From: Pseudomonas maumuensis
GTDB lineage: Bacteria > Pseudomonadota > Gammaproteobacteria > Pseudomonadales > Pseudomonadaceae
Assembly: GCF_019139675.1 (NCBI RefSeq)
Contig: NZ_CP077077.1
Coordinates: 1,426,001-1,490,000, forward strand
Direction: 5' to 3'
Length of the DNA stretch: 64,000 nucleotides
The first letter of the stretch is position 1. The number at the start of each line of letters is the position of its first letter. A program made the position numbers and the translations under genes. The notes beneath the pieces were generated by a model. It was not told where the DNA came from. It saw nothing but the letters and a program-made list of their open reading frames with translations, and ran no database searches. Shown here piece after piece: positions 44,358-54,419 of this stretch.

Positions 44358-45431
44358 TCAGTCGGATTTGGGCGCGGGCTGCTCGTAGCGTGCATTGAAC
44401 GCCTGGATGAAGCCGTTGCGCAGGATCTGCAGGAACGCCTCGAAGGCGCTGATGTCCTGTTGATGCACGCTGCCGCTGAGTTCCACGCGGGTGGCGAACT
44501 GGTTTTTCGGCTGGTTCTTGAGCACGGTCTCCGTAGCACCCACGACGGCTTCCCATATCGAGCGCAAAAAGCCTTTGTCCTTGTCTTCCACGTCCTGCTG
44601 CCAATTAAATACATCGACATCGCGCAACAGCGGCTTGATGTAGCCCTTGAGCCGGCCGTTCTCGGCCTCGGCCTCGATCACCACGTCGCCATGTCCGGCA
44701 TTGAAGTCGAACTTGCCGTAGGCACTGGCGAAGTCGTTCAGCCGGCGCAGTTCGATGCCGGTGGCGCGCAGGCGGAACTGGAAGTCGTCGAAGTCGCTGA
44801 AGGGGTCGAAGGTGGCGCGGCTTTCCACCTTTGCATCGCCCAGCAGCAGCGCTGTCCCGTCGAAGCGGGCATCGCGCCGGCCCTTTTCGTCGCGCACGTT
44901 GGTCAGGTTGCGGATGCTTGCGTCCAGTTGGGTGGCCTTGAGGTCCACCGGCGGGCTGGAATTGAAGTTGCGGAAGGTGAGGGTGCCTTGTTCGATGCGC
45001 ACGTCGTTCAGGGTGATCGGCAGCAGTTTTTCCAGTTGCTGGCGCCAGTCGGTGCCTTGGCCGGTCTGAGAGTTCTGTTTGTTGCCGCCGTCGACGAAAT
45101 TGAGTTCGGGGCGTACGAAGGTCACTTCGGCGACCACGGCGCGGTCGTACCACAGCGAGTGCCAGCTCACCGACAGGTCGATCAGCGGCGCTTCGAGCAG
45201 CGGCACCGGCACCTTGCCGCTGACCTTGACGATCTTCAGGCCATTGATCTGGTAGGCGCCACGCCACCACGCCAAGTCGACGTCGCGGACCTCGCCGCGG
45301 TAGTCGCCCATGTCGGCCAGCTTGTCGTTGAGGTAGTCACGCACCAGGTAAGGCAAGGCCAGGTGCAGGGCCACCAGCAGTGCGACCAGGCTGGCGAAGC
45401 CGACCAGTGGCCAGCGGTAGCGCGCTTTCAT
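44358..45431 (-). CDS. DUF748 domain-containing (AsmA-like) protein
   Basis: A 357-residue protein with one N-terminal membrane anchor ([20 protein letters not shown], about 7-26). A beta-strand-rich domain follows with [20 protein letters not shown], which fits DUF748/AsmA-like folds. AsmA relatives act in phospholipid transport between membranes, but this shorter member has no assigned role. The start is ATG 45431 ([10 protein letters not shown]). It converges on nothing and is divergent from cysK. Confidence 0.78.
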   Translation of the reverse strand: MKARYRWPLVGFASLVALLVALHLALPYLVRDYLNDKLADMGDYRGEVRDVDLAWWRGAYQINGLKIVKVSGKVPVPLLEAPLIDLSVSWHSLWYDRAVVAEVTFVRPELNFVDGGNKQNSQTGQGTDWRQQLEKLLPITLNDVRIEQGTLTFRNFNSSPPVDLKATQLDASIRNLTNVRDEKGRRDARFDGTALLLGDAKVESRATFDPFSDFDDFQFRLRATGIELRRLNDFASAYGKFDFNAGHGDVVIEAEAENGRLKGYIKPLLRDVDVFNWQQDVEDKDKGFLRSIWEAVVGATETVLKNQPKNQFATRVELSGSVHQQDISAFEAFLQILRNGFIQAFNARYEQPAPKSD

Positions 45432-45565
45432 CGGGTTTCTCCACGGCAGCATGTGCGGTTGACCGCAGGGCGTTTCGTCGAGTTCGAACGGGCTTTACGC
45501 TCACCGATTGCAGGCTTACCCTCAGGGTTTTCCCTGCACTTTTTTCCTGTTCAAGGACCGCCGCC

Positions 45566-46540
<975 letters not shown>

Positions 46541-46546
46541 GCGACA

Positions 46547-46631
46547 CGCTGCAAGCTGCAAGTCGAAGGCATGGCCGTATTGACGCGGATCAGCTTGAGC
46601 TTGCCGCTTGCAGCTTCTGGCTTGCAGCTGC
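46547..46631. repeat. Inverted repeat with AAGCTGCAAG / CTTGCAGCTT cores
   Basis: GCTGCAAGCTGCAAG at about 46550 and GCTTGCAGCTTCTGGCTTGC at about 46604 are inverted relative to each other. This resembles a third class of dispersed Pseudomonas palindrome. It follows cysK and could form the 3' end of its mRNA. Confidence 0.55.
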
Positions 46632-46696
46632 TCCTGATGGGTTTATGATGTCCGGCTATCTGGGGATGGCCTGATTTCCCCTCCAAGGAGTGTTGC

Positions 46697-47632
46697 ATGA
46701 CCTTTTCCTTCGTCGCCAAGGCCGGTGTCCTGCTGGTGTTCTTCGGCAGTGTGCTGTTCGTGCACCTGCGCGGCAAGGCACGCCTGCCGGTGCTGCGCCA
46801 GTTCGTCAACCATTCGGCGCTGTTCGCCCCCTACAACAGCCTGATGTACCTGTTCTCCGGCGTGCCTTCCAAGCCGTACCTGGACCGCCAGCGCTTCCCC
46901 GAGCTGGATGTGCTCAAGGACAACTGGGAGGTGATCCGCGAAGAGGCCATGCGCCTGTTCGACGAGGGTTACATCCGCGCGGCGGAAAAAGACAACGACG
47001 CCGGCTTCGGTTCGTTCTTCAAGAAGGGCTGGAAGCGCTTCTATTTGAAGTGGTACGACAAACCGCTGCCGTCCGCCGAAGCGCTGTGCCCGAAGACCGT
47101 CGAGCTGGTCAGCAGCATCCCCAACGTCAAGGGCGCGATGTTCGCCCTGTTGCCCGGCGGCAGCCACCTGAACCCGCACCGCGACCCGTTTGCCGGCTCC
47201 CTGCGCTATCACCTGGGGCTGTCCACGCCGAATTCCGACAACTGCCGCATCTACGTTGATGGCCAGCCCTACGCCTGGCGCGACGGCGAGGACGTGATGT
47301 TCGACGAGACCTTCGTGCACTGGGTCAAGAACGAGACCGAGGTCACCCGCGTGATCCTGTTCTGCGACGTCGAGCGCCCGCTCAACAGCCCGCTGATGAC
47401 CCGCATCAACCGCAAGGTCAGTGCCTTCCTCGGCCGCGCCACCGCGCCGCAGAACACCGATGACGAGCGTGTCGGCGGGATCAACCAGGCCTATGCCTGG
47501 AGCAAGCGCTTCAGCAATGTCATCAGCACCCGGGTCAAGCAGTTCAAGCGTGCCAACCCCAAGGCCTACCGCGTGCTGCGGCCGGTGCTGGCGGTTGTCG
47601 TCGCCTACGCCCTGTACCACTGGTTGTTCTGA
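46697..47632 (+). CDS. lpxO: Lipid A hydroxylase (LpxO, aspartyl/asparaginyl beta-hydroxylase family)
   Basis: A 311-residue Fe(II)/2-oxoglutarate dioxygenase. An N-terminal membrane anchor (VAKAGVLLVFFGSVLFVHL) is followed by the hydroxylase domain: GAMFALLPGGSHLNPHRDPF, LRYHLGLSTP and DVMFDETFVHWVKNET, which hold the two His ligands and the Asp of the facial triad. A second hydrophobic segment ends the protein (LRPVLAVVVAYALYHWLF). LpxO hydroxylates the secondary acyl chain of lipid A. AAGGAG precedes the ATG. Confidence 0.9.
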   Translation: MTFSFVAKAGVLLVFFGSVLFVHLRGKARLPVLRQFVNHSALFAPYNSLMYLFSGVPSKPYLDRQRFPELDVLKDNWEVIREEAMRLFDEGYIRAAEKDNDAGFGSFFKKGWKRFYLKWYDKPLPSAEALCPKTVELVSSIPNVKGAMFALLPGGSHLNPHRDPFAGSLRYHLGLSTPNSDNCRIYVDGQPYAWRDGEDVMFDETFVHWVKNETEVTRVILFCDVERPLNSPLMTRINRKVSAFLGRATAPQNTDDERVGGINQAYAWSKRFSNVISTRVKQFKRANPKAYRVLRPVLAVVVAYALYHWLF

Positions 47633-47674
47633 TCCGGTTGAGCAGGCCTGCTTTCGCACCTTGTGCAAGCAGGC

Positions 47675-47703
47675 TTGCCCCGCGATGATTCCCCCGCTAT
47701 ATT
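47675..47703 (+). promoter_or_regulatory. Probable sigma-70 promoter of the leader ORF and EamA transporter
   Basis: TTGCCC (47675-47680) and TATATT (47698-47703) are 17 bp apart. Transcription would start near 47710, leaving about 25 bases before the leader ORF and about 300 before the transporter. Confidence 0.6.
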
Positions 47704-47734
47704 CCGAAACACTCTCTTCCCCGAAGACCTGTTC

Positions 47735-47899
47735 ATGCCAGCCATTCCTTCCACCACCGCTTACGTTCTCGCGCCTGTCGCGGGCGTGGTCGTGCGTGGC
47801 AGCCAGCAGCCGGCCATGATCAGTCACTATCCACCACCTGTCAGTGGCGTGGTAGGCGGCGTAGCTCCGCCTCCTTGCGCAGTCGTGGTGCTGGGCTGA
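47735..47899 (+). CDS. Candidate leader peptide (Val/Pro/Gly-rich, 54 residues)
   Basis: An open frame of 54 codons, MPAIPSTTAYVLAPVAGVVV to ...CAVVVLG, lies about 30 bp after the promoter and 114 bp before the transporter start. About 12 residues are Val, and Pro and Gly are also frequent. A hairpin-forming stretch GGCGGCGTAGCTCCGCC overlaps its 3' end, with CGGCCGCTGGCCG just past the stop. The 380-bp gap has no other gene. No intrinsic terminator with a U-tract was found, so attenuation, if real, would be translational or Rho-linked. Confidence 0.4.
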   Translation: MPAIPSTTAYVLAPVAGVVVRGSQQPAMISHYPPPVSGVVGGVAPPPCAVVVLG

Positions 47900-48013
47900 C
47901 CGGCCGCTGGCCGCTCCCCACCGCACTCGCAACCTACTGAACACGGTCGGCTATCCCCGCAAGTCGCGATAGGCCCTCCGTACGGCTCATTTGCCCGTAT
48001 ACAGGTGGCATAC

Positions 48014-48895
48014 ATGTCTGTCCTCAACAAAGCATCCGTGGCCTCGGCGGCCACGACCAGCCTGTTCGTCCTGCTGTGGAGCAGCGGGGCGATTGTCTCC
48101 AAGCTCGGCCTGGCCCAGGCCAGCCCCTTCGCCTTCCTGCTGCTGCGTTCGGCCCTGGCGCTTTTCGGTCTGCTGTTGATCGGTCCGTTGCTCGGATTAC
48201 GTTGGCCACGTACCCGGGGCGGCATTGTTCGCGCCCTGGGGACCGGCTGCGTATTGCTCGGCGCCTACCAGATCTTCTACCTGCTGGCGCTGAACACCCA
48301 TGTCACGCCCGGCGTCATGGCCACGGTCATGGGCGTACAACCGATCCTGACTGTGGCGCTGATGGAGCGTCAGCGTTCCTGGAGCCGTCTGTTCGGCCTG
48401 GGGCTTGGCTTGGGTGGCCTGGTAATGGTGGTCTACCAGGGCATCAACCTGGGTGGGGTATCCCTCACCGGGATGCTGTTCGCCCTGCTGGCGCTGGCCA
48501 GCATGACCTTGGGCTCGATCCTGCAGAAACGCATTACCGACAACCCCATGGGCACCTTGCCCTTGCAATACTTAGCGGGCTTCGCAATGTGCGCGGTGTT
48601 CGCGCCGTTCCAGCCGCTGCATGTCCAATGGAATGTCAGTTTCCTTGGCGCGCTGCTGTGGATGGGGTTGGTGGTCTCGCTACTGGCCACGCTGTTGCTG
48701 TACCGGCTGATCGCAAGGGGCAACCTGGTCAATGTCACCAGCCTGTTCTACCTGGTGCCGGCGGTCACGGCGGTGATGGATTTCATCATCTTCGGCAACC
48801 GCCTGGCGCCCCTCAGCCTGCTGGGGATGGCGCTGATCGTGATCGGCTTGCTGTTCGTGTTCCGTAAACCTGCGTTGCGCACGGCCGAGGCCTGA
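48014..48895 (+). CDS. EamA/DMT-family transporter (first copy)
   Basis: A 293-residue protein of ten hydrophobic helices arranged as two EamA repeats (about 14-140 and 150-285). TSLFVLLWSSGAIVSKLGLA opens TM1, and LLLRSALALFGLLLIGP, YQIFYLLALNTHVTPGVMAT and LFYLVPAVTAVMDFIIFGNR are family landmarks. These proteins usually export amino acids or metabolites. ATG 48014 was chosen over a GTG nine bases upstream. It is preceded by a possible leader peptide. Confidence 0.87.
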   Translation: MSVLNKASVASAATTSLFVLLWSSGAIVSKLGLAQASPFAFLLLRSALALFGLLLIGPLLGLRWPRTRGGIVRALGTGCVLLGAYQIFYLLALNTHVTPGVMATVMGVQPILTVALMERQRSWSRLFGLGLGLGGLVMVVYQGINLGGVSLTGMLFALLALASMTLGSILQKRITDNPMGTLPLQYLAGFAMCAVFAPFQPLHVQWNVSFLGALLWMGLVVSLLATLLLYRLIARGNLVNVTSLFYLVPAVTAVMDFIIFGNRLAPLSLLGMALIVIGLLFVFRKPALRTAEA

Positions 48896-48907
48896 GTCAG
48901 CGAGCAG

Positions 48908-48937
48908 TGGGAGCGGGGCAAGCCCGCTCCCCTTTTT
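48908..48937. terminator. Strong hairpin terminator between convergent EamA genes
   Basis: GGGAGCGGG (48909-48917) pairs with CCCGCTCCC (48923-48931), loop GCAAG, then CTTTTT. The T-run touches the stop codon of the convergent gene. The stem is itself a REP class-2 copy. Confidence 0.8.
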
Positions 48938-49812
48938 CAGTGCCGTGCCGGGCGCAGCACCAACCACAGCGCCGCACCGATCAGCAGACCGCCATACAGG
49001 TGCGCCATCGACAGCGGCTCATCCAGCAGCCATGCGCCCCACAGCACGCCGAACACCGGGATCAGGAAGGTCACGGTGCTGGCCTTTACCGGCCCGATTT
49101 CGTTCAGCAGGCGGAAGTACAGGATGTAGGCGAACGCCGTACACAACAGCCCCAGGCCCAGCAGCGACAGCCACACCTGCCAGCCGCCCCAGCTGGCGGG
49201 CGGCTGGCTCATGGCGCTCCAGACGAACAGCGGGCTGAGCAGCAAGGTGGCGCCGAGCATGCTGCCCAGCGCCGACAGACGGCTGTCCAGCGTGCCGACC
49301 CAGCGCCTTGCCAGGAAGCCGGCGAAGCCGTAGCAGGTGGTGGCGGCCAGGCAGGCCAGTGCGCCTTGCACCAGGGCCATATCCAATGCCACCGGGCCAG
49401 CACCGCTGAGAATGCCGACACCGAACAGCCCGAGGAAGATCCCGCAGAGCTTGGGCAGGGTCATGGCTTCGCGGAAGAACAAGGCGCCGATCAGCACGCC
49501 CATCAGCGGCGTGGTGGCGTTGAAGATCGCCGAATAGCCCGCCGGCAGCACCTGCGCTGCCACGGAATAGAATGTGGCCGGAATGCCCGAGTTGATCATG
49601 CCCAGCACCAGGCAGGCGCCCAGCTTGCCCTCGAAGTCCCAACGCACACGGGCGGCGGCGAGGATGGCGATCAGACCCAGGCATGCGATCGACACGCGGA
49701 AGAAGGCGGTCGGCACGGTGCCCAGCTCGGGGGCAATGATGCGCATGAACAGGAAGCTGGCGCCCCAGACAGCGGCAAGGGTCAGCAGGCGGGCGAGGGC
49801 AATGGGGCTCAC
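48937..49812 (-). CDS. EamA/DMT-family transporter (second copy)
   Basis: A 291-residue, ten-helix EamA transporter. The start is GTG 49812 (SPIALARLLTLAAVWG), six bases after GGAG. The first repeat opens LARLLTLAAVWGASFLFMRI and contains ATFYSVAAQVLPAGYSAIFN. The second contains STVTFLIPVFGVLWGAWLLD. Cargo unknown. It converges on the first EamA gene and is divergent from aceK. Confidence 0.87.
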   Translation of the reverse strand: MSPIALARLLTLAAVWGASFLFMRIIAPELGTVPTAFFRVSIACLGLIAILAAARVRWDFEGKLGACLVLGMINSGIPATFYSVAAQVLPAGYSAIFNATTPLMGVLIGALFFREAMTLPKLCGIFLGLFGVGILSGAGPVALDMALVQGALACLAATTCYGFAGFLARRWVGTLDSRLSALGSMLGATLLLSPLFVWSAMSQPPASWGGWQVWLSLLGLGLLCTAFAYILYFRLLNEIGPVKASTVTFLIPVFGVLWGAWLLDEPLSMAHLYGGLLIGAALWLVLRPARH

Positions 49813-49910
49813 GGTGGTCTCCGGCGGTAGGGCAGGGCGCGAGTGTACGTCAGGGCGCGTGGGGGATTCTTGTGCTTTCTTGCTGTGTGAATCCGGGACT
49901 GCCTCACGGG

Positions 49911-49942
49911 CTTCATCGCCGGCAAGCCGGCTCCCACAGGGC
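49911..49942. repeat. Single REP copy upstream of aceK
   Basis: One forward copy, CATCGCCGGCAAGCCGGCTC, between the divergent EamA and aceK genes. No partner was found in this gap. Confidence 0.8.
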
Positions 49943-49990
49943 TCGTATCCGACTAAGCTGTCTCGGTGACCATTGCATAGAGGCACGCGC

Positions 49991-51706
49991 ATGACCCCAG
50001 CCTGGCCCGCCGTCGATATCGCCCGGATGATCCTCGATGGCTTCGACGACTACCGCGAGCACTTTCGCCGTATCACTCTCGGCGCCCGCGAACGCTTCGA
50101 ACAGGCACGCTGGCAGGACATCCAGCATGCCGCCGCAGCGCGTATCAACCTGTATGAAGAGAAGGTCGCCGAGGTCAATGGCTGGCTGCGCCAGCGCTTC
50201 GAAAGCACGGTGCTGCTGGACGTCGAGCAGTGGCCGCTGGTCAAGAACGCCTACATCCGCCTGATCGACCCGCGGCTGGACGACGAGTTGTCCGAGACCT
50301 GGTACAACTCGTTGTTCTGCAGCCTGTTCAGCCATGACCTGATCAGCGACGGCTGCATGTTCATCCACACCACCCGGCCGTCGATGCGCGGCCATGAGCG
50401 GGCGGCGCAGACGCGTACCTATACGCTGCAGGACGGTCTCAAAGGCTTGTTACGAGCGATCTTCGCCGATTATGCGTTCGACGTGCCATATGGCGACCGG
50501 GAAGGCGATATCGCGCGCCTGGAGGACCAATTGCGCGAATGCCTGCCCGACTGGGTCTGCAAGGATCCGGCTCTCGCCGTGGAGCTGTTCACCCCGGTGC
50601 TCTACCGCAACAAGGGCGCCTACCTGGTCGGTCGGCTGTACACCCCCGACGAGCAGTGGCCACTGGTGATCCCGCTGCTGCACCGCGAGGGGCATGGCAT
50701 CGAGGCCGATGCGCTGATTACCGACGAGGCGGAGGTGTCGATCATCTTCTCCTTCACCCGTTCGTATTTCATGGTCGATGTGCCGGTGCCGGCGGAGTTC
50801 GTCAACTTCCTCAAGCGCATCCTGCCGGGCAAGCACATCGCCGAGCTGTACACCTCGATCGGGTTCTACAAGCATGGCAAGTCGGAGTTCTACCGGGCGC
50901 TGATCAACCACCTGGCCAACAGCGACGACCGCTTTGTCATGGCCCCGGGCGTGCGCGGCATGGTCATGAGCGTATTTACCCTGCCGGGCTTCAACACCGT
51001 GTTCAAGATCATCAAGGACCGCTTCTCGCCGTCCAAGACCGTCGACCGGGCCACGGTGATCGAGAAATACCGCCTGGTAAAAAGCGTCGACCGCGTCGGG
51101 CGCATGGCCGATACCCAGGAGTTCGCCGATTTTCGCTTTCCCCAGGGCAAGTTCGATCCCGACTGCCTGGCGGAACTGCTTGAGGTGGCGCCCTCCACCG
51201 TGGCGCTTGAGGGCGACACGGTGCTGATTCGCCACTGCTGGACCGAACGGCGCATGACCCCGCTCAACCTGTACCTCGAACAGGCCAGCGAAGCCCAGGT
51301 GCTGGAGGCGCTGGAAGACTATGGGCTGGCGATCAAGCAATTGGCGGCGGCGAACATCTTCCCCGGCGACATGCTGCTGAAGAACTTCGGCGTCACCCGC
51401 CATGGCCGGGTGGTGTTCTACGACTACGACGAGATCAGCTACCTCACCGAGGTCAACTTCCGCCATATCCCGCCGCCGCGTTATCCGGAGGACGAGATGT
51501 CCGGCGAGCCGTGGTACTCGATCGGGCCGCATGACGTGTTCCCCGAAGAGTTTCCGCCATTCCTGTTCGCCGATATCGGCCAGCGCCGCTTGTTCAGCCG
51601 CTTGCATGGCGAACTGTACGACGCCGATTACTGGAAAGGCCTGCAGGAGGCAATCCGGGCGGGGAAGGTGATCGATGTGTTCCCTTATCGGCGCAAGGCG
51701 CGTTAG
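49991..51706 (+). CDS. aceK: Isocitrate dehydrogenase kinase/phosphatase
   Basis: A 571-residue bifunctional enzyme that switches isocitrate dehydrogenase off by phosphorylation, sending carbon into the glyoxylate shunt. The start is ATG 49991, preceded by AGAGG. Recognised segments are [20 protein letters not shown] at the N-terminus, [68 protein letters not shown] and the tail [18 protein letters not shown]. They cover the regulatory domain and the kinase domain in order. No aceB/aceA genes adjoin it here. Confidence 0.96.
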   Translation: MTPAWPAVDIARMILDGFDDYREHFRRITLGARERFEQARWQDIQHAAAARINLYEEKVAEVNGWLRQRFESTVLLDVEQWPLVKNAYIRLIDPRLDDELSETWYNSLFCSLFSHDLISDGCMFIHTTRPSMRGHERAAQTRTYTLQDGLKGLLRAIFADYAFDVPYGDREGDIARLEDQLRECLPDWVCKDPALAVELFTPVLYRNKGAYLVGRLYTPDEQWPLVIPLLHREGHGIEADALITDEAEVSIIFSFTRSYFMVDVPVPAEFVNFLKRILPGKHIAELYTSIGFYKHGKSEFYRALINHLANSDDRFVMAPGVRGMVMSVFTLPGFNTVFKIIKDRFSPSKTVDRATVIEKYRLVKSVDRVGRMADTQEFADFRFPQGKFDPDCLAELLEVAPSTVALEGDTVLIRHCWTERRMTPLNLYLEQASEAQVLEALEDYGLAIKQLAAANIFPGDMLLKNFGVTRHGRVVFYDYDEISYLTEVNFRHIPPPRYPEDEMSGEPWYSIGPHDVFPEEFPPFLFADIGQRRLFSRLHGELYDADYWKGLQEAIRAGKVIDVFPYRRKAR

Positions 51707-51717
51707 GCCTTAGCTTT

Positions 51718-52578
51718 TCACCCCTTGAGGCACTTGAGCTCGCTGAAGTCCGCGCGCACTTTGCTCAGCCGCTGCTGCAGGAATTGCCGCTGGGCCGGGC
51801 TGCTCTGTTTCAGCAGATCCACCAGCAGGCTGCGTGCCTGGCGCTCGGTATTCTGGAATGCCTGGCGGTACTCCGGTGTCCACAGGCTTTCCTTGCGCTG
51901 TAGCAACTGCGCCAGCCTGGGCTCGAAGCTTGGGCTGGCGCGCTGGTCCATCGCCAGCACCAGTTGCTGCTGCCAGTGGGCGCGGTTGGCGATCCACTGG
52001 CGATTCTGGTCACCCAGGGCCTGGGACCAGCTCATCACCCGCAGCCGTTGTTCGGCATCGAGCTCGCCCAGCCAGGGCTCGAGGCGCTTGCGCATGCGTG
52101 CGGCACGGTTCTCGACCTGCTTGGCCAGTGGCGTGTCGACGTATTCCTTCTGGCGTTTGTCGATGTCCTTGCGAAAAGCCTCGCGCATTTCCGCTACCTG
52201 GCTGTCATTCATGCCCTTGAGCAGTTCCGCGGCAGAGGGGGTTATCGCTTCGGTGACCCGGCCGATGGCCTGGCGCGCCTCGACCGTGCGTTGGCGCAGG
52301 TTTTCATCGGTGACCGCGTCGTTGGCGACCATCACTTGCACCCGGTCGAGCCAGTCGAGGTAGCCGGGCAGTTGGGTCTTGCAGTGCCAGGCCAGGTGCG
52401 CCTTGAGCCGTTCGTCGAGCAACTGCTTCTGCTCGCGGTTCATGTCCAGGTAGTCGCCCAGCGACCACGGCACCAGGCGATCGAGGTTGCGGTAGGCCAG
52501 GTCGATGCGGCTGCAGGCCGTCAGTGCCAGGGCGAAGCCGATGAGCATGAGCAGGGCTTTGGGCAGGCGAAGTGGCAT
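51718..52578 (-). CDS. DUF6279-type lipoprotein
   Basis: A 286-residue protein with a lipoprotein signal (MPLRLPKALLMLIGFALALTAC, Cys22). The mature part starts SRIDLAYRNLDRLVPWSLGD and is almost all charged helix with many Gln and Arg, consistent with a long coiled coil in the periplasm. ATG 52578 was chosen because it gives a proper signal peptide. Function unknown. It converges on aceK with an 11-bp gap. Confidence 0.8.
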   Translation of the reverse strand: MPLRLPKALLMLIGFALALTACSRIDLAYRNLDRLVPWSLGDYLDMNREQKQLLDERLKAHLAWHCKTQLPGYLDWLDRVQVMVANDAVTDENLRQRTVEARQAIGRVTEAITPSAAELLKGMNDSQVAEMREAFRKDIDKRQKEYVDTPLAKQVENRAARMRKRLEPWLGELDAEQRLRVMSWSQALGDQNRQWIANRAHWQQQLVLAMDQRASPSFEPRLAQLLQRKESLWTPEYRQAFQNTERQARSLLVDLLKQSSPAQRQFLQQRLSKVRADFSELKCLKG

Positions 52579-52673
52579 GAGCGAATCCTTGCTGGGCTGG
52601 CCAGGCGGTAGACGCATGGTTGGCCCGACGGTTCCGGCGAATGTGCGCTCGGGCGGCCGGGCGGGTCAGGTGT

Positions 52674-52679
52674 TAGAAT
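52674..52679 (+). promoter_or_regulatory. Probable -10 of the CvfB-like gene
   Basis: TAGAAT lies 29 bp before the ATG at 52708, in TGTTAGAATAGCCG, an extended -10 form. A -35 was not identified with confidence. Confidence 0.45.
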
Positions 52680-52707
52680 AGCCGCCTTGTCTTGAGGATC
52701 TTCGGAA

Positions 52708-53544
52708 ATGGCTCTGCTTGGGCGTTACAACAGTTTGCAAATCGTGAAACACGTGGAGTTCGGCCTGTACCTTGACGGCGGTGCCGATGGCGAAATCCTC
52801 CTGCCGCGGCGCTACTTCCCCAAGGATGCCGAGCTGGAGCTGGACGACTGGCTCAACGTGTTCATCTACCTGGACAGCGAAGACCAGCTGATCGCCACCA
52901 CCGAAAAGCCGAAAATGCAGGTGGGCGAGTTTGCCAGCCTCAAGGTCAAGGACATCAACGGCGCGGGCATTTTCCTCGACTGGGGCCTGTCCAAGGACCT
53001 GCTGATGCCCTACTCGGAAGAGTCGCGGCAACTGAAGATCGGCGACTACTGCGTGGTCCATGCCTACCTGGACAAGCGCACCCGGCGCATCACCGCCACC
53101 GCCAAGCTGGACCGTTACCTGGACCGCACCCCGGTGGACTACAGCGTCGGCCAGCCGGTCGAGCTGCTGGTGGCCGGCGAGACGCCGATGGGCTTCAAGG
53201 CGATCATCAACAACCGCCACTGGGGCCTGATCCACAAGAACGAGGTGTTCAAGTTCCTGCGTTCGGGCATGCACGAGAAGGGTTTCATCAAGGAAGTGCG
53301 CGCCGACGGCAAGATCGCCCTGAGCCTGCAGCCGGTGGGCCAGGCCTTGGCCGACAGCCTGCACGAACAGATCATGCAGCGCCTGGAGGCCAACGGTGGT
53401 GTGCTGCCGGTGTGCGACAAGAGCGACCCTGCGCTGATCAGCCAGATGTTCAACGTCAGCAAGGGCAACTTCAAGAAAGCCATCGGCGCGTTGTTCAAGC
53501 AGGGCCGCATCGTCATCCATGACGATCGCATCGAGCGGGCCTGA
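52708..53544 (+). CDS. CvfB-like S1 domain RNA-binding protein
   Basis: A 278-residue protein of tandem S1-like domains and a C-terminal winged helix. The first S1 unit has GLYLDGGADGEILLPRRYFP; the second GAGIFLDWGLSKDLLMPYSE; the third GFKAIINNRHWGLIHKNEVF. The winged helix reads FNVSKGNFKKAIGALFKQGR. Staphylococcal CvfB affects virulence gene expression through RNA; the role in Pseudomonas is not known. The ATG is preceded by GGATCTTCGGAA. Confidence 0.87.
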   Translation: MALLGRYNSLQIVKHVEFGLYLDGGADGEILLPRRYFPKDAELELDDWLNVFIYLDSEDQLIATTEKPKMQVGEFASLKVKDINGAGIFLDWGLSKDLLMPYSEESRQLKIGDYCVVHAYLDKRTRRITATAKLDRYLDRTPVDYSVGQPVELLVAGETPMGFKAIINNRHWGLIHKNEVFKFLRSGMHEKGFIKEVRADGKIALSLQPVGQALADSLHEQIMQRLEANGGVLPVCDKSDPALISQMFNVSKGNFKKAIGALFKQGRIVIHDDRIERA

Positions 53545-53925
53545 TCAGCCCTGCACGAAGGTGCTGAAATCCAGCTGCTCGCCACCCGGGCGGGTGTCGC
53601 GCAGCAGTGAGTCGCGGTCGGCGCTCAGGGCCAGGCTGATGGTCGAACGGCGTTTGCCGGGGTTGCGCACTTCCATCTGCTCCTGATGAGCCTTGAGGAA
53701 ATTGGTGGGCACCTTGAGGTGCTGCAGCTCATCACCCTCCGGTGTGTGCAGCAGCAGGTTGACCCAGTCGGGCTGACCCTTGCGCAGCAGTGCGACCGGC
53801 ACTTCGAACCACCACAGGTTGCGCTTGGTGTCGAGAATGGCGAACAGGGTGTTGGCACTGGTGAGTACCGGTTTGGCCAGCGCCTCGTTACGGCGAGCGA
53901 TGGCGGTGGGTTTGTCGAGTTTCAT
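53545..53925 (-). CDS. Conserved hypothetical protein, 126 residues
   Basis: A 126-residue basic, soluble protein; no signal or membrane segment. It has alternating strand-like segments such as NLWWFEVPVALLRKGQPDWV and a conserved-looking DELQHLKVPTNFLKAHQEQM, and ends in a disordered tail. I do not recognise the family. Coding is supported by GGTTCC-free upstream sequence (AGGAACCTGC before ATG) and codon bias. It converges on the CvfB gene with adjacent stop codons. Confidence 0.7.
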   Translation of the reverse strand: MKLDKPTAIARRNEALAKPVLTSANTLFAILDTKRNLWWFEVPVALLRKGQPDWVNLLLHTPEGDELQHLKVPTNFLKAHQEQMEVRNPGKRRSTISLALSADRDSLLRDTRPGGEQLDFSTFVQG

Positions 53926-53975
53926 GCAGGTTCCTGCGGGTTGACGCGAGTAAGGCCTGCCATTGTGGGGTGGGG

Positions 53976-54000
53976 CTTATCGCGGGGCAAGCCCGCGTCC
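53976..54000. repeat. Single class-2 REP-like copy
   Basis: TATCGCGGGGCAAGCCCGCG, the core also seen at 23514, upstream of the hypothetical gene. No partner was found nearby. Confidence 0.6.
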
Positions 54001-54155
54001 TGAAATCACCCAAGCCGAACCGTGCAAGCGTAGGGTGCTGAGCCATTCAACCGTTTGGCTGACAGGGTGCAAATGAATTGAAACTCTGGCCAATGGCCTT
54101 GGGTCGATCAGGTGTCGACACGATTTCCCGTGTCTTTCCCCCGAGGAGACATCCC

Positions 54156-54335
54156 ATGAGCGGCACCAAGGACAAAGCGAAGGGCCTGGCCAATGAGGCC
54201 GTGGGCAATATCAAGCAGGGCGTCGGCAAGGTGACCGACAATGACAAGCTGCGCGCCGAGGGCAAGGCCCAGGAGTTGAAAGGCGAGGCGCAGCAGGCCG
54301 TGGGCAAGGTCAAGGATGCCGTGAAGAAACCTTGA
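54156..54335 (+). CDS. CsbD family stress protein
   Basis: A 59-residue, lysine- and alanine-rich CsbD protein ([20 protein letters not shown] with the internal repeat [20 protein letters not shown]). The family is small, hydrophilic, largely disordered and often stress-induced through a general stress regulon; the role is not known. GAGGAGACATCCC precedes the ATG. Confidence 0.92.
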   Translation: MSGTKDKAKGLANEAVGNIKQGVGKVTDNDKLRAEGKAQELKGEAQQAVGKVKDAVKKP

Positions 54336-54356
54336 TCGCGAGAGCCTTGTCGCTGG

Positions 54357-54389
54357 CCAGCCCGCTCCCGTCGAATGGGAGCGGGCTGG
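54357..54389. terminator. Hairpin between convergent csbD and mlaA
   Basis: A 13-bp perfect stem, CCAGCCCGCTCCC and GGGAGCGGGCTGG, with a seven-base loop. No T-tract follows, so termination is likely but not certain; it can act on either strand. Confidence 0.6.
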
Positions 54390-54419
54390 CACGGCGAAAG
54401 GTGCGCGCAACGCGCTCAT

